Shown here piece after piece: positions 11,552 to 23,105 of a stretch of DNA of 64,000 nucleotides; within the stretch, counting starts at the first letter, position 1; every line of letters starts with the position of its first letter. This DNA is from Turbatrix aceti (Eukaryota > Nematoda > Chromadorea > Rhabditida > Panagrolaimidae). The position numbers and the translations under genes are program-made. The DNA lies in assembly GCA_963969345.1 (NCBI GenBank), contig OZ017770.1, forward strand, positions 8,999,246 through 9,063,245, in the 5' to 3' direction. The notes beneath the pieces are model-generated. The model saw only the letters and a program-made list of their open reading frames with translations, ran no database searches and was not told where the DNA came from.

Positions 11552-11901
11552 ACAGTTGCCAGTTTGGCTCCTTCGATCAGTCGCAAACACCGGCAACTCG
11601 TAGACGCAGGCTAACTGCATAAACAACCAGCGTACATAAAATACCAGTGAAGGCAAATGCGTTTTCAGCCCGGTGGTTAGCCGAAAATCTGAGGAACACA
11701 ACATCCTCTTGGTTTTGTACCTGGAATCGAACACAAAAACCAAACGAGACCGTCCTTCTTGTTGTTACATCCCTTCCAACAACAACACGATTGTCAAACA
11801 CTGTTTTATTATAAAGTGTTGTGCATAATCACTCAACGTTGACAATTAATAAAAGCGAGCGATGAGTAGTTAATAAAAACGAGCGAAGAAATTTAAAAAT
11901 C

Positions 11902-13405
11902 TTAGAAGCGCTTTTCGTCGTTCGACCAAATATCAAAGCGGTCTTTGTGAGGGTTGAAAAAGTTATACAATACCTGATCAGCAGGGGATGACGATGCAGC
12001 CGATGCAGAAGTGCGGAAACCTGGGGGACCGTGTCGTCGCGTGTCTGGCACGTGGTTCGGAGGACGAACGCCGATCGGCAAGATGGAATTGGACATCGGT
12101 ATGACAGCCGGGGACGATGCTGTGGCAGATCCGAGGTGGTTGACGCCGGGGTAGGAAAGTCCTGGGGATGGTGTGAACTGCAAAGGCTGTGGTGGCGGCG
12201 AGTTTGAGATGCGAAGAAGCTTGGGAAATGGTGGCGGCGGCGGAACGACGAACTTGTCCAGCGAGAAGAGGGACGTGCCATTCTTGAGCTCGTTCACCAT
12301 TTGTTGATGGTTGTCGCGGGTGCCTTGGATCAGGTTTTCGACTCCATCGAGCGTATTCTTCAAGATGTCAGCGTTCTTGATCATGATCTCGCGGTCAACT
12401 ATCAAAGTGCACGGAAGACGGGAAAGAGAGTCTTCAATTTTCTTGATTTCGAGCAGGCAATAACTCCGGAAGCCCTCCAAGTTACGGATGCCAAGGTCGA
12501 GATTGATGTTCAGCAGAGATATTTCTGCGTTGGAAGCCCGCTCATTTTCGGCTTTGATGGCAGCAGCATGGCTCTCGCGCTCGGTTGACAACTGAGATTC
12601 GGTCCGACGCGTCGAATCCCGTGCTTCATGAGAAAGACTCTTGAGGGATTTCCGGGTTTCATCCAGAAGACTCTTGGTGGATTTCAAATCACTTTGGAGA
12701 GCCTTTACACTGCATTTTGCCTCTTTGATTGATTGTCGCTGTTGGTTGATCGCGTTTTGCAGGTCGGCAATTTGCTTGTTGGCTTTCTGCAGGGTCTTGT
12801 TGAGCTCACTGTTCTCGCGTCTGACTTCGCCGATCTCAGCAATCCGGAGCTCCATCGCGTTCAGCCTTTCTTCCATCAAGCGCATCGTTGCCTCAGTGTG
12901 ACTCGCATTCTCCTGAGAAGATCCATTTTCATCCTGTGCCTGAAAAAACACACATGCAGTTTGAAAGTTTTCATAAAAAGTACTTACCTGGCTGATTTCA
13001 TCGGACGATGGCACGTTTGCGGCAGTCAGAGACGTCGAGGGCTTGTTGCAAGTGCATGGAATCTGTGTCGCCTCGCTTTCGTGGCATTTCACAATCAGTT
13101 TCATAATAATCAGCATTTGGTGTTTCAGAACTTCGGGTTGTTCCAGTTCATTTTCTTGACAGAAAACCACGGCGGCGTCGTGCGCCTCCAAGACCTTCGC
13201 CAAGCTTCCGCAATTCAGTTGAAAAAAGACGAGATCGATGTAGTTGTTGAGCTTCTTGAGCTTCTCGTCTTCGTTCCTGAAAATGAATATTTGCGTCAGA
13301 ACAAAGTAAAACAGTTTTTTAAATAACTTACATGTCTTGGATGTCGGTTTCGGCTTTTCGTACGGAGGATGACTGCTTCTTCGCGGATTTGTCGTTGAAG
13401 GTTTG
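11902..13405 (-). CDS. Coiled-coil/polyproline family protein, copy 2
   Basis: Exons are 13405-13332, 13276-12988 and 12939-11902, giving 466 visible residues; the initiating exon is unresolved, as in copy 1. Domain order is the same: acidic/basic N-terminus, long coiled coil, FVVPPPPPFPK, Ser/Pro tail, DEKRF end. The second exon is three codons shorter than in copy 1. The tail is shortened where copy 1 has the YVPKTSVVFESQ stretch. The intron between the last two exons is 48 bp and has no stop in frame, so an unspliced transcript would still encode one continuous protein. Function unknown. Confidence 0.7.
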
Positions 13406-13909
13406 CTAAAAACAAAATTTTATGATAACCTTTCTTTAGAAAAGAAACACTGAATATTACAAAAACAGGTCATTAAAAATACGAAAGCATTCGCGAAAGT
13501 CGTGTCAATCAATGGCCGCGCAGTCCGGAATGCACATGCTTGTACGCACTAACTTCGACAACGACAACAAACAAGCATGTGTGGTGCGTTTTCCTGGACT
13601 TGCGCGGGAAGCTGCCGACCTGAAATTGGCTTGCCGCGCGTTGCAGGGCGCATAACCGGTACCGACTCTGAACTGCATTCCACAGCGTGCCTTTCAGGCT
13701 CACTCAAAAAACACAGGTACAGCGAAAGCAATTGGACACTTGTTATTTGAGCGTATGGAAAATTAATGCCAGGTTTATGTTGAATGTTCACTCTCATCGT
13801 AGTCAAAATCTGATGAATGCCTCCCCTCATACTGGATCACCAATGAACTGATATTCATTTACCGGACAGAGAAGAAGCTAGGCCATCTCAGTTAGCAGTC
13901 AAAATAAGG

Positions 13910-15517
13910 ATGTGTCATTTGCTCGCAGATGAAAAAATGTTGTTTAACGAGCACAATGGTTTTCCCCGTCGGTTCGCGCATGGAAGCCGTATTGACCGGT
14001 CTTCGAATGAAGATAGCGGTTTTGAAGAAATCCAAAGCGAAACCGGTGATGATGACATCTCATGTCTCGACAGACATAATTTTATGGTGAAAATCGAATG
14101 CCAAACCGACATATGTATGTAGAACCGTTTTTTGATCCTGTTCTATTGTCACCCAGTTCGCGGCCGTCACCTGGTACATCTACTCCCCGGTCACGGAAAC
14201 GAAAGGTTCCCAGGACACCTGACGCCAAGATCAACGGGATACAAACGGTTTGTTGAGCTAAAGCAGAAGTTAGAAAAACTCTTTGGTGGTGTTAGTAATA
14301 CTAACTTAGTATCCCAGGCAGTTGTCAAAACACCAGGACAAAAGGAGTATGAAGTGCTACTTTCAACGAAAGATGTCGATCGAGTCGCAAGAACCGGTAG
14401 GCCGTTCAGTTGTAACTCCGCATGTTATGTCTACGTAAATAAACCCTTTTACCAAAGTTTTGAACCTTCAAAAATATTTTTTAGTCCTGGTCACGCTGTT
14501 GAAAACTGCAGAAGCTTTGAAAGCAGTTGTTGCGAACATTGTGAAGAATTTGCCTCCTTTTTGGCATCGGCGGAGACAGCGGCGGAGATGGCCCCTTGGC
14601 AAGCACAAATATTTGTGCATACATATTTGGAAAATACAAAAACGGCCGTTCTGTCAAAACATAGATACTCCTGGCTCTCTGCTTCAACACCGACAAACGG
14701 GAGGTGTTGGAGCAGGTGCTGGTGAATATCAGAAACGACATCGAGGTTTTACAAAATGAAGGAATCAAAGTCGACAGGGAAATTGATTTGTAAGTTATCG
14801 TCTTATTAGCTATTTCAGTAATACGCCGTAATGCTTTTAGTTACTTGGGCGGCGACCAGAAGTTCCTGAGCACGTGTATTGGGCATCAGGGGCGTTTGTA
14901 ATTGCGTCTGGTGTAGCAAAAAGACACCCGTGGCAGTCTACCAGAAAAACCACTCGATTAGTGGCTTCAACTTGTTTCCCAGCATCCCGATCACTAACAT
15001 GATGCCACCGCTTTTTTACCTTCTGTCTGGACGTTTCCAGTTTTTTTGGGATTATGCCAAAGCGAAAGATCCGGCAACAGCAAACACCATCATGGAGAAA
15101 TGCAGAACAAAGCTCCAAATGCTTTCCGCGCATTAAGTGATCGAGACGGGATGACCATGATTAACACTATCATCGAAAATGGTTATGCAGAAATCCCGAT
15201 AAGACTCCTGTTTTGCACTCCTGAAAAGAATCACAACATTCGCAGAAGCACGGATGTATTTCGCAACGGTGATTCAAGAATTCAAAGAAACAATGGAGGA
15301 ATTCTTCACAAAAATTCGACAACTTTCGAACATTTCTTTTGTCTCGAAACTGAATGTTTTGGAATGCCATGTCGTCGAATTCATGGAACGTCATGGTACG
15401 TGGTCGCTCTTCAGCAAACAAGCCATCGAAGCCATTCAGAAAAAGTTCAATGTCGGGGCATATCTCACGTTCTGCAATTCTGAAGGAAACAAAGAAAACC
15501 TCCCTATTTCTACATGA
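13910..15517 (+). pseudogene. Decayed transposon-like gene (GGD-KFL / C-x2-C protein)
   Basis: Fragments of one protein appear in order but in shifting frames. An acidic stretch (SNEDSGFEEI, KIECQTD) lies at 13.9-14.1 kb. An open frame of 197 codons runs from 14132 to 14725. Then come LQNEGIKVDREID with a GTAAGT donor near 14791, YLGGDQKFLSTCIG after an acceptor near 14839, a CVWC-type cysteine pair at about 14907, and finally a frame at 15254-15517 with KLNVLECHVVEF...SLFSKQAIEAI. The combination of GGD-KFL, a C-x2-C pair and a terminal H-x-F...SLFSxQ.IEA motif is, as I recall, typical of uncharacterised transposon-derived proteins of invertebrates. Stops at several points (for example after 14122 and 15136) indicate a pseudogene. 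The family assignment is from memory and tentative. Confidence 0.5.
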
Positions 15518-15915
15518 AAATAAGCCGTTTTTGTATGAATAAATGCTTTTTTTAAACGGAGGTTATCATTACTCACAGTGCATGTTTCTCCAGATATTTT
15601 TTTTATGTAAAAACGACTTTAATAGTGCGCAATAGCGGTTCAACTATTATGTGTTTTTATTGGCGTCGCTGTTAATTAAAACTGTATGGGTTAATTACAA
15701 AAGAATATGCTGGCACATTAAAACAGTATGGGATGGCAAACAACAACCAAAATCAATGACCCAGATTCTGGTTTTGAGGACTTTGATGAGCTTGATGTCG
15801 CTGATCAGAAGGTGGCTGTCTGTAGGGGTCAATATGTTGGCCTTGTAATCCTCTATCTTACCTTGGTTTTTATCAGAAACTGCTTTCTACGCTATTACAT
15901 AAAAAACTTTCACGG
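15518..15915. other. Intergenic scraps of repeat sequence
   Basis: At 15756-15815 (+) the translation DPDSGFEDFDELDVADQK parallels DQDSTGFENLVELDVA at 11443-11490, another scrap shared by the accessory region. No gene is supported. Confidence 0.45.
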
Positions 15916-16357
15916 GCATGCAAAGCATTCGCCCCAAACCTGATCTTCGGATACCTCCCATGAAACAGCGTCAATGTTGCACAGTTGCCAGTCCGGCTCT
16001 TTCGATCAGTCGCAAAGCAAAGACCGGCAACTCGTAGACGCAGGCAAGATTGCAAGCGAACAAGAAAACGCTTACAGCCGAACAACAAGCGTACATAAAA
16101 TGCCAGTGAAAGCAAATGCGTTTTCAGCCCGGTGGTTAGCCGAAAATCTGAGGAACATAACATCCTCTTGATTTTGTCTGGAATCGAACACAAAAACCAA
16201 ACGAGACCGTCCTTCTTGTTGTTACATCTCTTCCAACAACAACACGATTGTTAAACACTGTTTTATTATAAAGTGTTGTGCATAATCACTCAACGTTGAC
16301 AATTATAAAAAGCGAGCGATGAGTATTAATAAAAACGAGCGAAGAAATTTAAAAATC

Positions 16358-17148
16358 TTAGAAGCGCTTTTCGTCGTTCGACCAAATATCAAAGCGGTCT
16401 TTGTGAGGGTTGAAAAAGTTATACAATACCTGATCAGCAGGGGATGACGATGCAGCCGATGCAGAAGTGCGAAAACCTGTGAGACCGCTGTTTATCGCGT
16501 TGTTCTGCGACTCAAAGACAACGCTCGTCTTTGGCACGTAGTTGGGAGGACGTACGCCGATCGGCAAGACGGGGTTTGACATCGGCATGACAGCCGGGGA
16601 CGATGCTGTGGCAGATCCGAGGTGGTTGACGCCTTGGTAGGAAAGTTCTGGGGATGGTGTGAACTGCAAAGGCTGTGGTGGTTGCGAGTTTGAGATGCGA
16701 AGAAGCTTGGGAAATGGTGGCGGCGGCGGAACGACGAACTTGTCCAGCGAGAAGAGGGACGTGCCATTCTTGAGCTCGTTCACCATTTGTTGATGGTTGT
16801 CGCGAGTGCCTTGGATCAGGTTTTCGACTCCATCGAGCGTACTCTTCAAGATATCAGCGTTCTTGATCATGATCTCGCGGTCAACCATCAAAGTGTACGG
16901 AAGACGGAAGAGAGAGTCTTCAATTTTCTTGATTTCGAGCAGGCAATAACTCCGGAAGCCCTCCAAGTTACGGATGCCAAGGTCGAGATTGATGTTCAGC
17001 AGAGATATTTCTGCGTTGGAAGCCCGCTCTTTTTCGTCTTTGATCGCAGCAGCATGGCTCTCGCGCTCGGTTGACAACTGAGATTCGGCTCGACGCGTCG
17101 AATCCCGTGCTTCAGAAAGACTCTTGAAGGATTTCCGGGTTTCATCCA
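16358..17148 (-). pseudogene. Coiled-coil family copy 3 (5'-truncated, fused)
   Basis: Only the last part of the third exon is present, from DETRKSFKSL to the DEKRF stop. At 17148/17149 it is joined abruptly to the 3'-flank sequence of copy 4, which happens to stay open in frame back to an ATG at 17245, making an artificial 295-codon frame. The coding part is intact and very similar to copy 4. It has lost the first two exons and most of the coiled coil, so it is probably non-functional. Confidence 0.75.
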
Positions 17149-17344
17149 GTCCTCTTGATTTTGTCTGGAATCGAACACAAAAACCAAACGAGACCGTCCT
17201 TCTTGTTGTTACATCTCTTCCAACAACAACACGATTGTCAAACACTGTTTTATTATAAAGTGTTGTGCATAATCACTCAACGTTGACAATTAATAAAAGC
17301 GAGCGATGAGTATTAATAAAAACGAGCGAAGAAATTTAAAAATC

Positions 17345-18886
17345 TTAGAAGCGCTTTTCGTCGTTCGACCAAATATCAAAGCGGTCTTTGTGAGGGTTGA
17401 AAAAGTTATACAATACCTGATCAGCAGGGGATGACGATGCAGCCGATGCAGAAGTGCGAAAACCTGTGAGACCGCTGTTTATCGCGTTGTTCTGCGACTC
17501 AAAGACAACGCTCGTCTTTGGCACGTAGTTGGGAGGACGTACGCCGATCGGCAAGACGGGGTTTGACATCGGCATGACAGCCGGGGACGATGCTGTGGCA
17601 GATCCGAGGTGGTTGACGCCGGGGTAGGAAAGTTCTGGGGATGGTGTGAACTGCAAAGGCTGTGGTGGTTGCGAGTTTGAGATGCGAAGAAGCTTGGGAA
17701 ATGGTGGCGGCGGCGGAACGACGAACTTGTCCAGCGAGAAGAGGGACGTGCCATTCTTGAGCTCGTTCACCATTTGTTGATGGTTGTCGCGAGTGCCTTG
17801 GATCAGGTTTTCGACTCCATCGAGCGTACTCTTCAAGATATCAGCGTTCTTGATCATGATCTCGCGGTCAACCATCAAAGTGTACGGAAGACGGAAGAGA
17901 GAGTCTTCAATTTTCTTGATTTCGAGCAGGCAATAACTCCGGAAGCCCTCCAAGTTACGGATGCCAAGGTCGAGATTAATGTTCAGCAGAGATATTTCTG
18001 CGTTGGAAGCCCGCTCTTTTTCGTCTTTGATCGCAGCAGCATGGCTCTCGCGCTCGGTTGACAACTGAGATTCGGCTCGACGCGTCGAATCCCGTGCTTC
18101 AGAAAGACTCTTGAAGGATTTCCGGGTTTCATCCAGAAGACACTTGGTGGATTTCAAATCACTTTGGAGAGCCTTTACACTGCATTTTGCCTCTTTGATT
18201 GATTGTCGCTGTTGGTTGATCGCGTTTTGCAGGTCGGCAATTTGCTTGTTGGCTTTCTGCAGGGTCTTGTTGAGCTCACTGTTCTCGCGTCTGACTTCGC
18301 CGATCTCAGCAATTCGGAGCTCCATCGCGTTCAGCCTTTCTTCCATCAAGCGCATCGTTGCCTCAGTGTGACTCGCATTCTCCTGAGAAGATCCATTTTC
18401 ATCCTGTGCCTGAAAAAACACACACATGCAGTTTGAAAGTTTTCATAAAAAGTACTTACCTGGCTGATTTCATCGGACGATGGCACGTTTGCGGCAGTCA
18501 GAGACGTCGAGGGCTTGTTGCAAGTGCATGAACTCTTTGTCGCTTCGTAGTATCGGCTTTCGGTGCTTTCCACAATCAGTTTCATAATAATCATCACCTG
18601 TTGTTTCAGAACTTCGGGTGGTTCCAGTTCATTTTTTTCACAGAAAAGAACAGCTGCATCTTGCGCCTCAATCGCTTTGGCTAGGTTTCCGCAATTGAGT
18701 TGAAAAAAGACAAGATTGATGTAGTTGTTGAGCTTCTTGAGCTTCCCCTCTTCGTTCCTGAAAATGAATATTTGCGTCAGAACAAAGTAAAACAGTTTTT
18801 TAAATAACTTACATGTCTTGAATGTCGGTTTCGGCTTTTCGTACGGAGGATGACTGCTTCTTCGCGAAATTGTAGTTGAAGGTTTC
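17345..18886 (-). CDS. Coiled-coil/polyproline family protein, copy 4
   Basis: Exons are 18886-18813, 18757-18460 and 18409-17345, giving 478 visible residues; the initiating exon is unresolved. All splice sites seen in copy 1 are conserved, including the 50 bp second intron. The coiled coil is interrupted by a one-residue deletion relative to copy 1 (KSLSEARDST against KSLSHEARDST). The tail and DEKRF terminus are intact. Together with copy 1 this is the most complete family member. Function unknown. Confidence 0.72.
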
Positions 18887-19788
18887 CTAAAAACAAAATT
18901 TTATGATAACCTTTCTTTGGAAAAGAAACAACTGAGTATTTCAAAAACAAGTCATTAAAAATACGAAAGCAATCGCGAAAGTCGTGTCAATCAATGGCAG
19001 CGCAGTCCATGATGCACATGCTTGTACGCACTAACTTCGACAAGGACAACAAACAAACATGTGTGGTGCGTCTTCCTGGACTTGCGCGGGAAGCTGCCGA
19101 CTTGAAATTGGCTTGCCGCGCGCATACCGACACTGAACTGCATTCCACAGCGTGCCTTTCATGCTCACTCAAAAAACACAGGTACAGCGAGAGCAATTGG
19201 ACGCTTGTTATTTGAGCGTATGGAAAATTAATGCCAAGCTTCTTCTGCCGGGCAATTTTTTGGACTACCAAAAACAAGAAAAAAATGATGTGCATTACAA
19301 CTTTTAATGGCAAAACGATTCATGTTGAATGTTCACTTTCATCGTTGTCAAGATCTGACGGTTGCGCATTCTGGATCACCAATAAATTGATAATCATTTA
19401 CCGGCCATTTCAGTTCATTTCAGTTAGCAGTCAAAGTAAGGATGTCATTTGCAGGTGGAAGAATGCAGTTCAAGGAGCACAATGATTTTCCGTTCGGAGC
19501 GATCGTCGCCAGACTGGTCGTAATTGTCACAGGAAAACAATAAAATAAATGTGCCAATTGAATAAAAGACAAAAAAAGCGAATTATAATGCGGCCAGCTT
19601 TTCAAAATCGATCACTGCGATGCACCCTAACAAATATGCCCTTCCTTGCCTTCCTGACTGTTTTCCCTTGCCTGACAAATCAGAGTGATGACGATGTTGC
19701 TGGCCGTCCTGGTCCGTATAATACGACCACAAAATCAACGAAGAGGAACTGCTGGAGATCCTAGAAAGTCATTTTGGCAAAACCCAGC

Positions 19789-20297
19789 TCCCGACTTTCA
19801 GCATCCAGTCATTGTCCAGGTGAACCACGGACATCGCCAAGTCTTTCTCTCTGCAAGTTACAGATTCCTCTCCCCCCAAATAACACCTTTGTAAAGCACT
19901 TTGTTTCATTCATGACAAAAGTTGTAATTAACTAACGCCGACAATTAATTATTAATTACTATATGCTGTTATGTATTTATTAGGGCTGTGACGACAAAAT
20001 ATCAAAGCCCAAAGCTGTCTTTGACGGTTGAGCCACGCAGACATGGCTTGACCGTTTTTTTGCCTTGTTTTTGTTTCGCACGTTGCACTGCATGGTATGG
20101 CTTTTTGCAAACGTTTTTCGGAGTTCAAAGATCAATACGTGGTTTGTCGGAGGAACTGCTTCCGTTGTTATCCGTTGTTATCCGTTTTTCGTTCCGTTTT
20201 TTTGCTTAGTTAGTAACATAATCATTATTGTTGCAGTGTCGAACAGGATCATTAACACGTGCTATACAATCAGCGTCGCCTATAACAACGACTCAAA
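19789..20297. other. Intergenic region upstream of adenosine deaminase
   Basis: No gene is seen. A TTGTTGCAG acceptor-like site at 20230-20238 lies about 60 bp before the adenosine deaminase ATG and could be a 5'-UTR or trans-splice acceptor. Confidence 0.4.
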
Positions 20298-22063
20298 ATG
20301 TCGAATCAATATTCGAGTAAGTTTTTTGTCTTTGATATACATATCCGATTAAAGTATTCTGAGTTTCTCGTCTCGTGTTTTAAGTTGAAACAATATCGAC
20401 TAAGTGTCGTTTTTCGCTTCCTTTAACATCGATTCGAAAGTGGTGATATGCACCTGCACGCTTTTCTTTTCTTTTCAATGAAAGCTTTTTTATATACTTT
20501 CATTTCAAGTACGTAGATATTTTTTGTGACAATGGAGAGGGCTGTCTTATCGCATCTGCTCCCTGGATTATAGTTCAAATGCCTACGTATACCTTATTTA
20601 TCTTTGTCCTTCTTTTTTTGCTTGTTTCAGTGGATTAGGACAGCGATTTTTGGGCTATCAACTTTATCTTGCATTCCATGTTCTTTCAGACTAAAAGTTT
20701 TTATTTGTTAAACATTTTAGCTCTCAAGAAGTGTAACGAATCCTGCATCTACGAGAAGTTCACCTTCCCCAAGGTTTGAATCAGAGATAATCAATTGCTG
20801 AAGGATGAAATTATGCTTTTTAGGTGGAATTGCACGTTCACCTGGATGGAGCTGCTCGTCTTGAAACCCTTTACGAACTTGCGCAGTGAGTTACTGACTG
20901 ACGTTACACAATCTTATGCAAGGATTTGTTATTTTAGCGCGAAGTGCGTTCGAATCCCCGGTAACCGGAGCCTCGAAGCTTTACGCGAGAAAATTGTGTC
21001 CTCGCGTCCCGCTGATTTGGCCAAAGTTCTCTCGGCCTTCGACTACTTCCTCCCTATCTTTTCCGGAGACCTGAAGGCCATTGAGCGCATCGCCTACGAG
21101 CTCTGTGAGACCGAGGCTCGGAACGGAGTGGTTTACTTTGAAGCCCGCTACAGCCCTCACCTTCTCTGCATCACTAAGAAGAACAAGAAGGACCCTCTTA
21201 CCCCCAAGGAAGTCATCGAGGCAGTTTATCGTGGTTTCGATGATGGCGAGCGTGATTTTAACGTCAAGGCTCGGTCCATTCTGTGCTGCATCAGTGGACA
21301 CGAGGATTGGTGCAACGACGTGCTCAAACTGGGTAGGATTTTTTGTTGTTACACGTCAGGCTATTTTATTTGTCAATTTTTAAGCTATCGAATGCAAGGA
21401 GTGGGGAGTCGTCGGAATCGATGTCGCCGGTTGCTCTTCCGGTGCAGACGAAAAGTACGGTCCGGATGTGGTGAAGGTCTTCCAGGTAAGATTGACAGAC
21501 CGAAGCCATATTTTTATTAAAAGGTTGTTGTCTTCAGGAAGCAGCTCTTCGCCAGATTCACCGCACCGTTCACGCTGGAGAGAGCGGAACTGCCGCAAGC
21601 GTGATCCATGCCATCGAGGACATGCACGCCGAGCGCATCGGACACGGCTATCGTCTGACTCTCGATCCCGAGAACTACGAGAAGTACGCTGTCAAGGGCC
21701 AGATTCACTTCGAGGCCTGCCCCTACTCTTCGGTCATGACGGGTGCTGTCCCTGAGACGTGGGAAACTCACCCGGTGGTTCAGTGGGCTCGCGATAAGGT
21801 CAACTTCTCGATCAGCACCGATGATCCGACTTGCTTCGGAAACTCGTACACGTCCGAGCTCCTCCTCTCTCGCTACGTGATCGGACTCTCGCAGTATCAG
21901 CTTTGGCAGTGTGTAAGTAAATATTTATATTGTACAGCTTTTTTTTCACACGTTTATACGTTTTCAGCAGCTCAATGCCGCCACGTCTGCTTTCCTTGAA
22001 GGAACTGAAAAGACCGAGCTCATCGATCGCATCGTCGCTGCTAAGCCCAAGAAGATCGACTAA
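20298..22063 (+). CDS. ADA: Adenosine deaminase
   Basis: Seven exons (20298-20316, 20721-20773, 20824-20885, 20938-21332, 21385-21485, 21538-21912, 21968-22063) join without frame breaks to 366 residues, close to the usual size of about 360. Metal and catalytic motifs are complete: HVHLDG at residues 28-33, GIDVAG, VHAGES, ERIGHGY, CPYSSVMTG and STDDP. It should hydrolyse adenosine and deoxyadenosine to (deoxy)inosine in the cytosol as part of purine salvage. The first exon is only 19 bp and is followed by a 404 bp intron; its ATG is the natural start because the VELHVHLDG strand follows at the normal distance. The gene is fully intact although both flanks are repeat arrays. A possible polyadenylation signal AATAAA lies at 22545. 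Confidence 0.95.
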
Positions 22064-22737
22064 TTGAGCGTCATTTCACCCCGTTTTTTTGCTAAGCCTT
22101 ATTCTGTTTCGCTTTAGATAATGGTTCTGATGATAAAGAACACATGATGACGCTAGGCGGATATGACCTAAATTTTTCTGCTTTTCTTTGGCGATCTGGG
22201 ACGAAAAAGCTTTGATAGGTGGTAGGAAAGAACTCGAGGTGGCGTAGCGTTGGAAGTTGTGGACTGCACCGAAACAGCCGTATATTTACGACAGCGTCAC
22301 TTTGCAAGAAGCTGGCAGCAGACTTATCTCGTGGCGTCAGCCAGAGGGATCGAACTAGTGTTGATAGGTTTACTGGTATTTTGTAAATATACCGCCATAG
22401 TGCTTCCATTTTCGTTATCACAAGCGTTTGAAGAACTACGGGAACATCCATTTTACACTGTCTTTGCAACTGGTGACACGATGAGTTTCCACTACCTGTT
22501 TGTTTGAACTCACATGTTCGACACGCGTTCATGAAGCACCTTATAATAAAGCATGCATTACAATTACCGGATTTTATTGCTTGTCAAGGCCGTCTTGATA
22601 GATTTTTATTCTTGGTCTTGAACTTGTGTCATTTAAATATTGTCAAAAAAACAGACATATTTTTTGCTTGGTAAACAAGTTTTCGTCTCCCTAGCGGAGG
22701 GTGCATACAACTTTGCGGAGTTTTGCTTTGCGGAGTT
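22064..22737. other. 3' region of adenosine deaminase and spacer
   Basis: No coding structure is supported. AATAAA at 22545-22550 could end the ADA transcript. Confidence 0.4.
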
Positions 22738-23053
22738 TTTAACTTCGACAAGAACAGCAAACAAGCATGTGTGGTGCGTTTTCCTGGACCAAAGTGTACG
22801 GAAGACAGGAAAGAGAGTCTTCAATTTTCTTGATTTCGAGCAGGCAATAACTCCGCAAGCCCTCCAAGTTACGGATGCCAAGGTCGAGATTGATGTTCAG
22901 CAGAGATATTTCTGCGTTGGAAGCTCGCTCATTTTCTTCTTTGATGGCAGCAGCATGGCTCTCGCGCTCGGTTGACAACTGAGATTCGGCCCGACGCGTC
23001 GAATTCCGTGCTTCATCAGAAAGACTCTTGAGGGATTTCCGGGTTTCATCCAG
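22738..23053 (-). pseudogene. Coiled-coil family copy 5a (both ends lost)
   Basis: It contains only the middle of the third exon (from DETRKSLKSL to LPYTL). On its downstream side it is joined directly, near 22789, to the family's 5'-flank segment (AAACGCACCACACATGCTTG on the minus strand), so everything in between is deleted. On its upstream side, at 23053/23054, it is joined to 3'-flank sequence at the same point as copy 3. Clearly a non-functional relic. Confidence 0.75.
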
Positions 23054-23105
23054 TCCTTTTGATTTTGTCTGGAATCGAGCACAAAAACCAAACGAGACCG
23101 TCCTT

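Larger units (their letters stand above)
11491..13960 (-). repeat. Duplicated unit carrying family copy 2
   Basis: Inverse-orientation equivalent of the unit at 1-2300. The 3' flank runs from about 11493 to 11901 and includes the AACAACAACACGATTGT block and the start of the region around the GTGGCAGTCGTGC segment. The 5' flank runs from 13406 to about 13960, where homology with 19.2-19.5 and 30.2-30.5 kb is lost. Confidence 0.75.
15916..19788 (-). repeat. Tandem array of family units 3 and 4 with flanks
   Basis: Copy 3 (15916-17148) and copy 4 (17149-19788) lie head to tail. The outer 3' flank of copy 3 matches the 3' flank of copy 1 out to the GCATGC segment near 15916. The 5' flank of copy 4 continues to about 19788, matching 29.8-30.85 kb almost throughout. 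Confidence 0.75.

Noticed and set aside
12301..13326. Plus-strand ORFs opposite family copy 2 (and equivalents near 16.8, 17.8, 18.2 and 24.3 kb)
   Set aside because: They repeat in every copy only because the coding strand is conserved; they lack independent splice or domain evidence.
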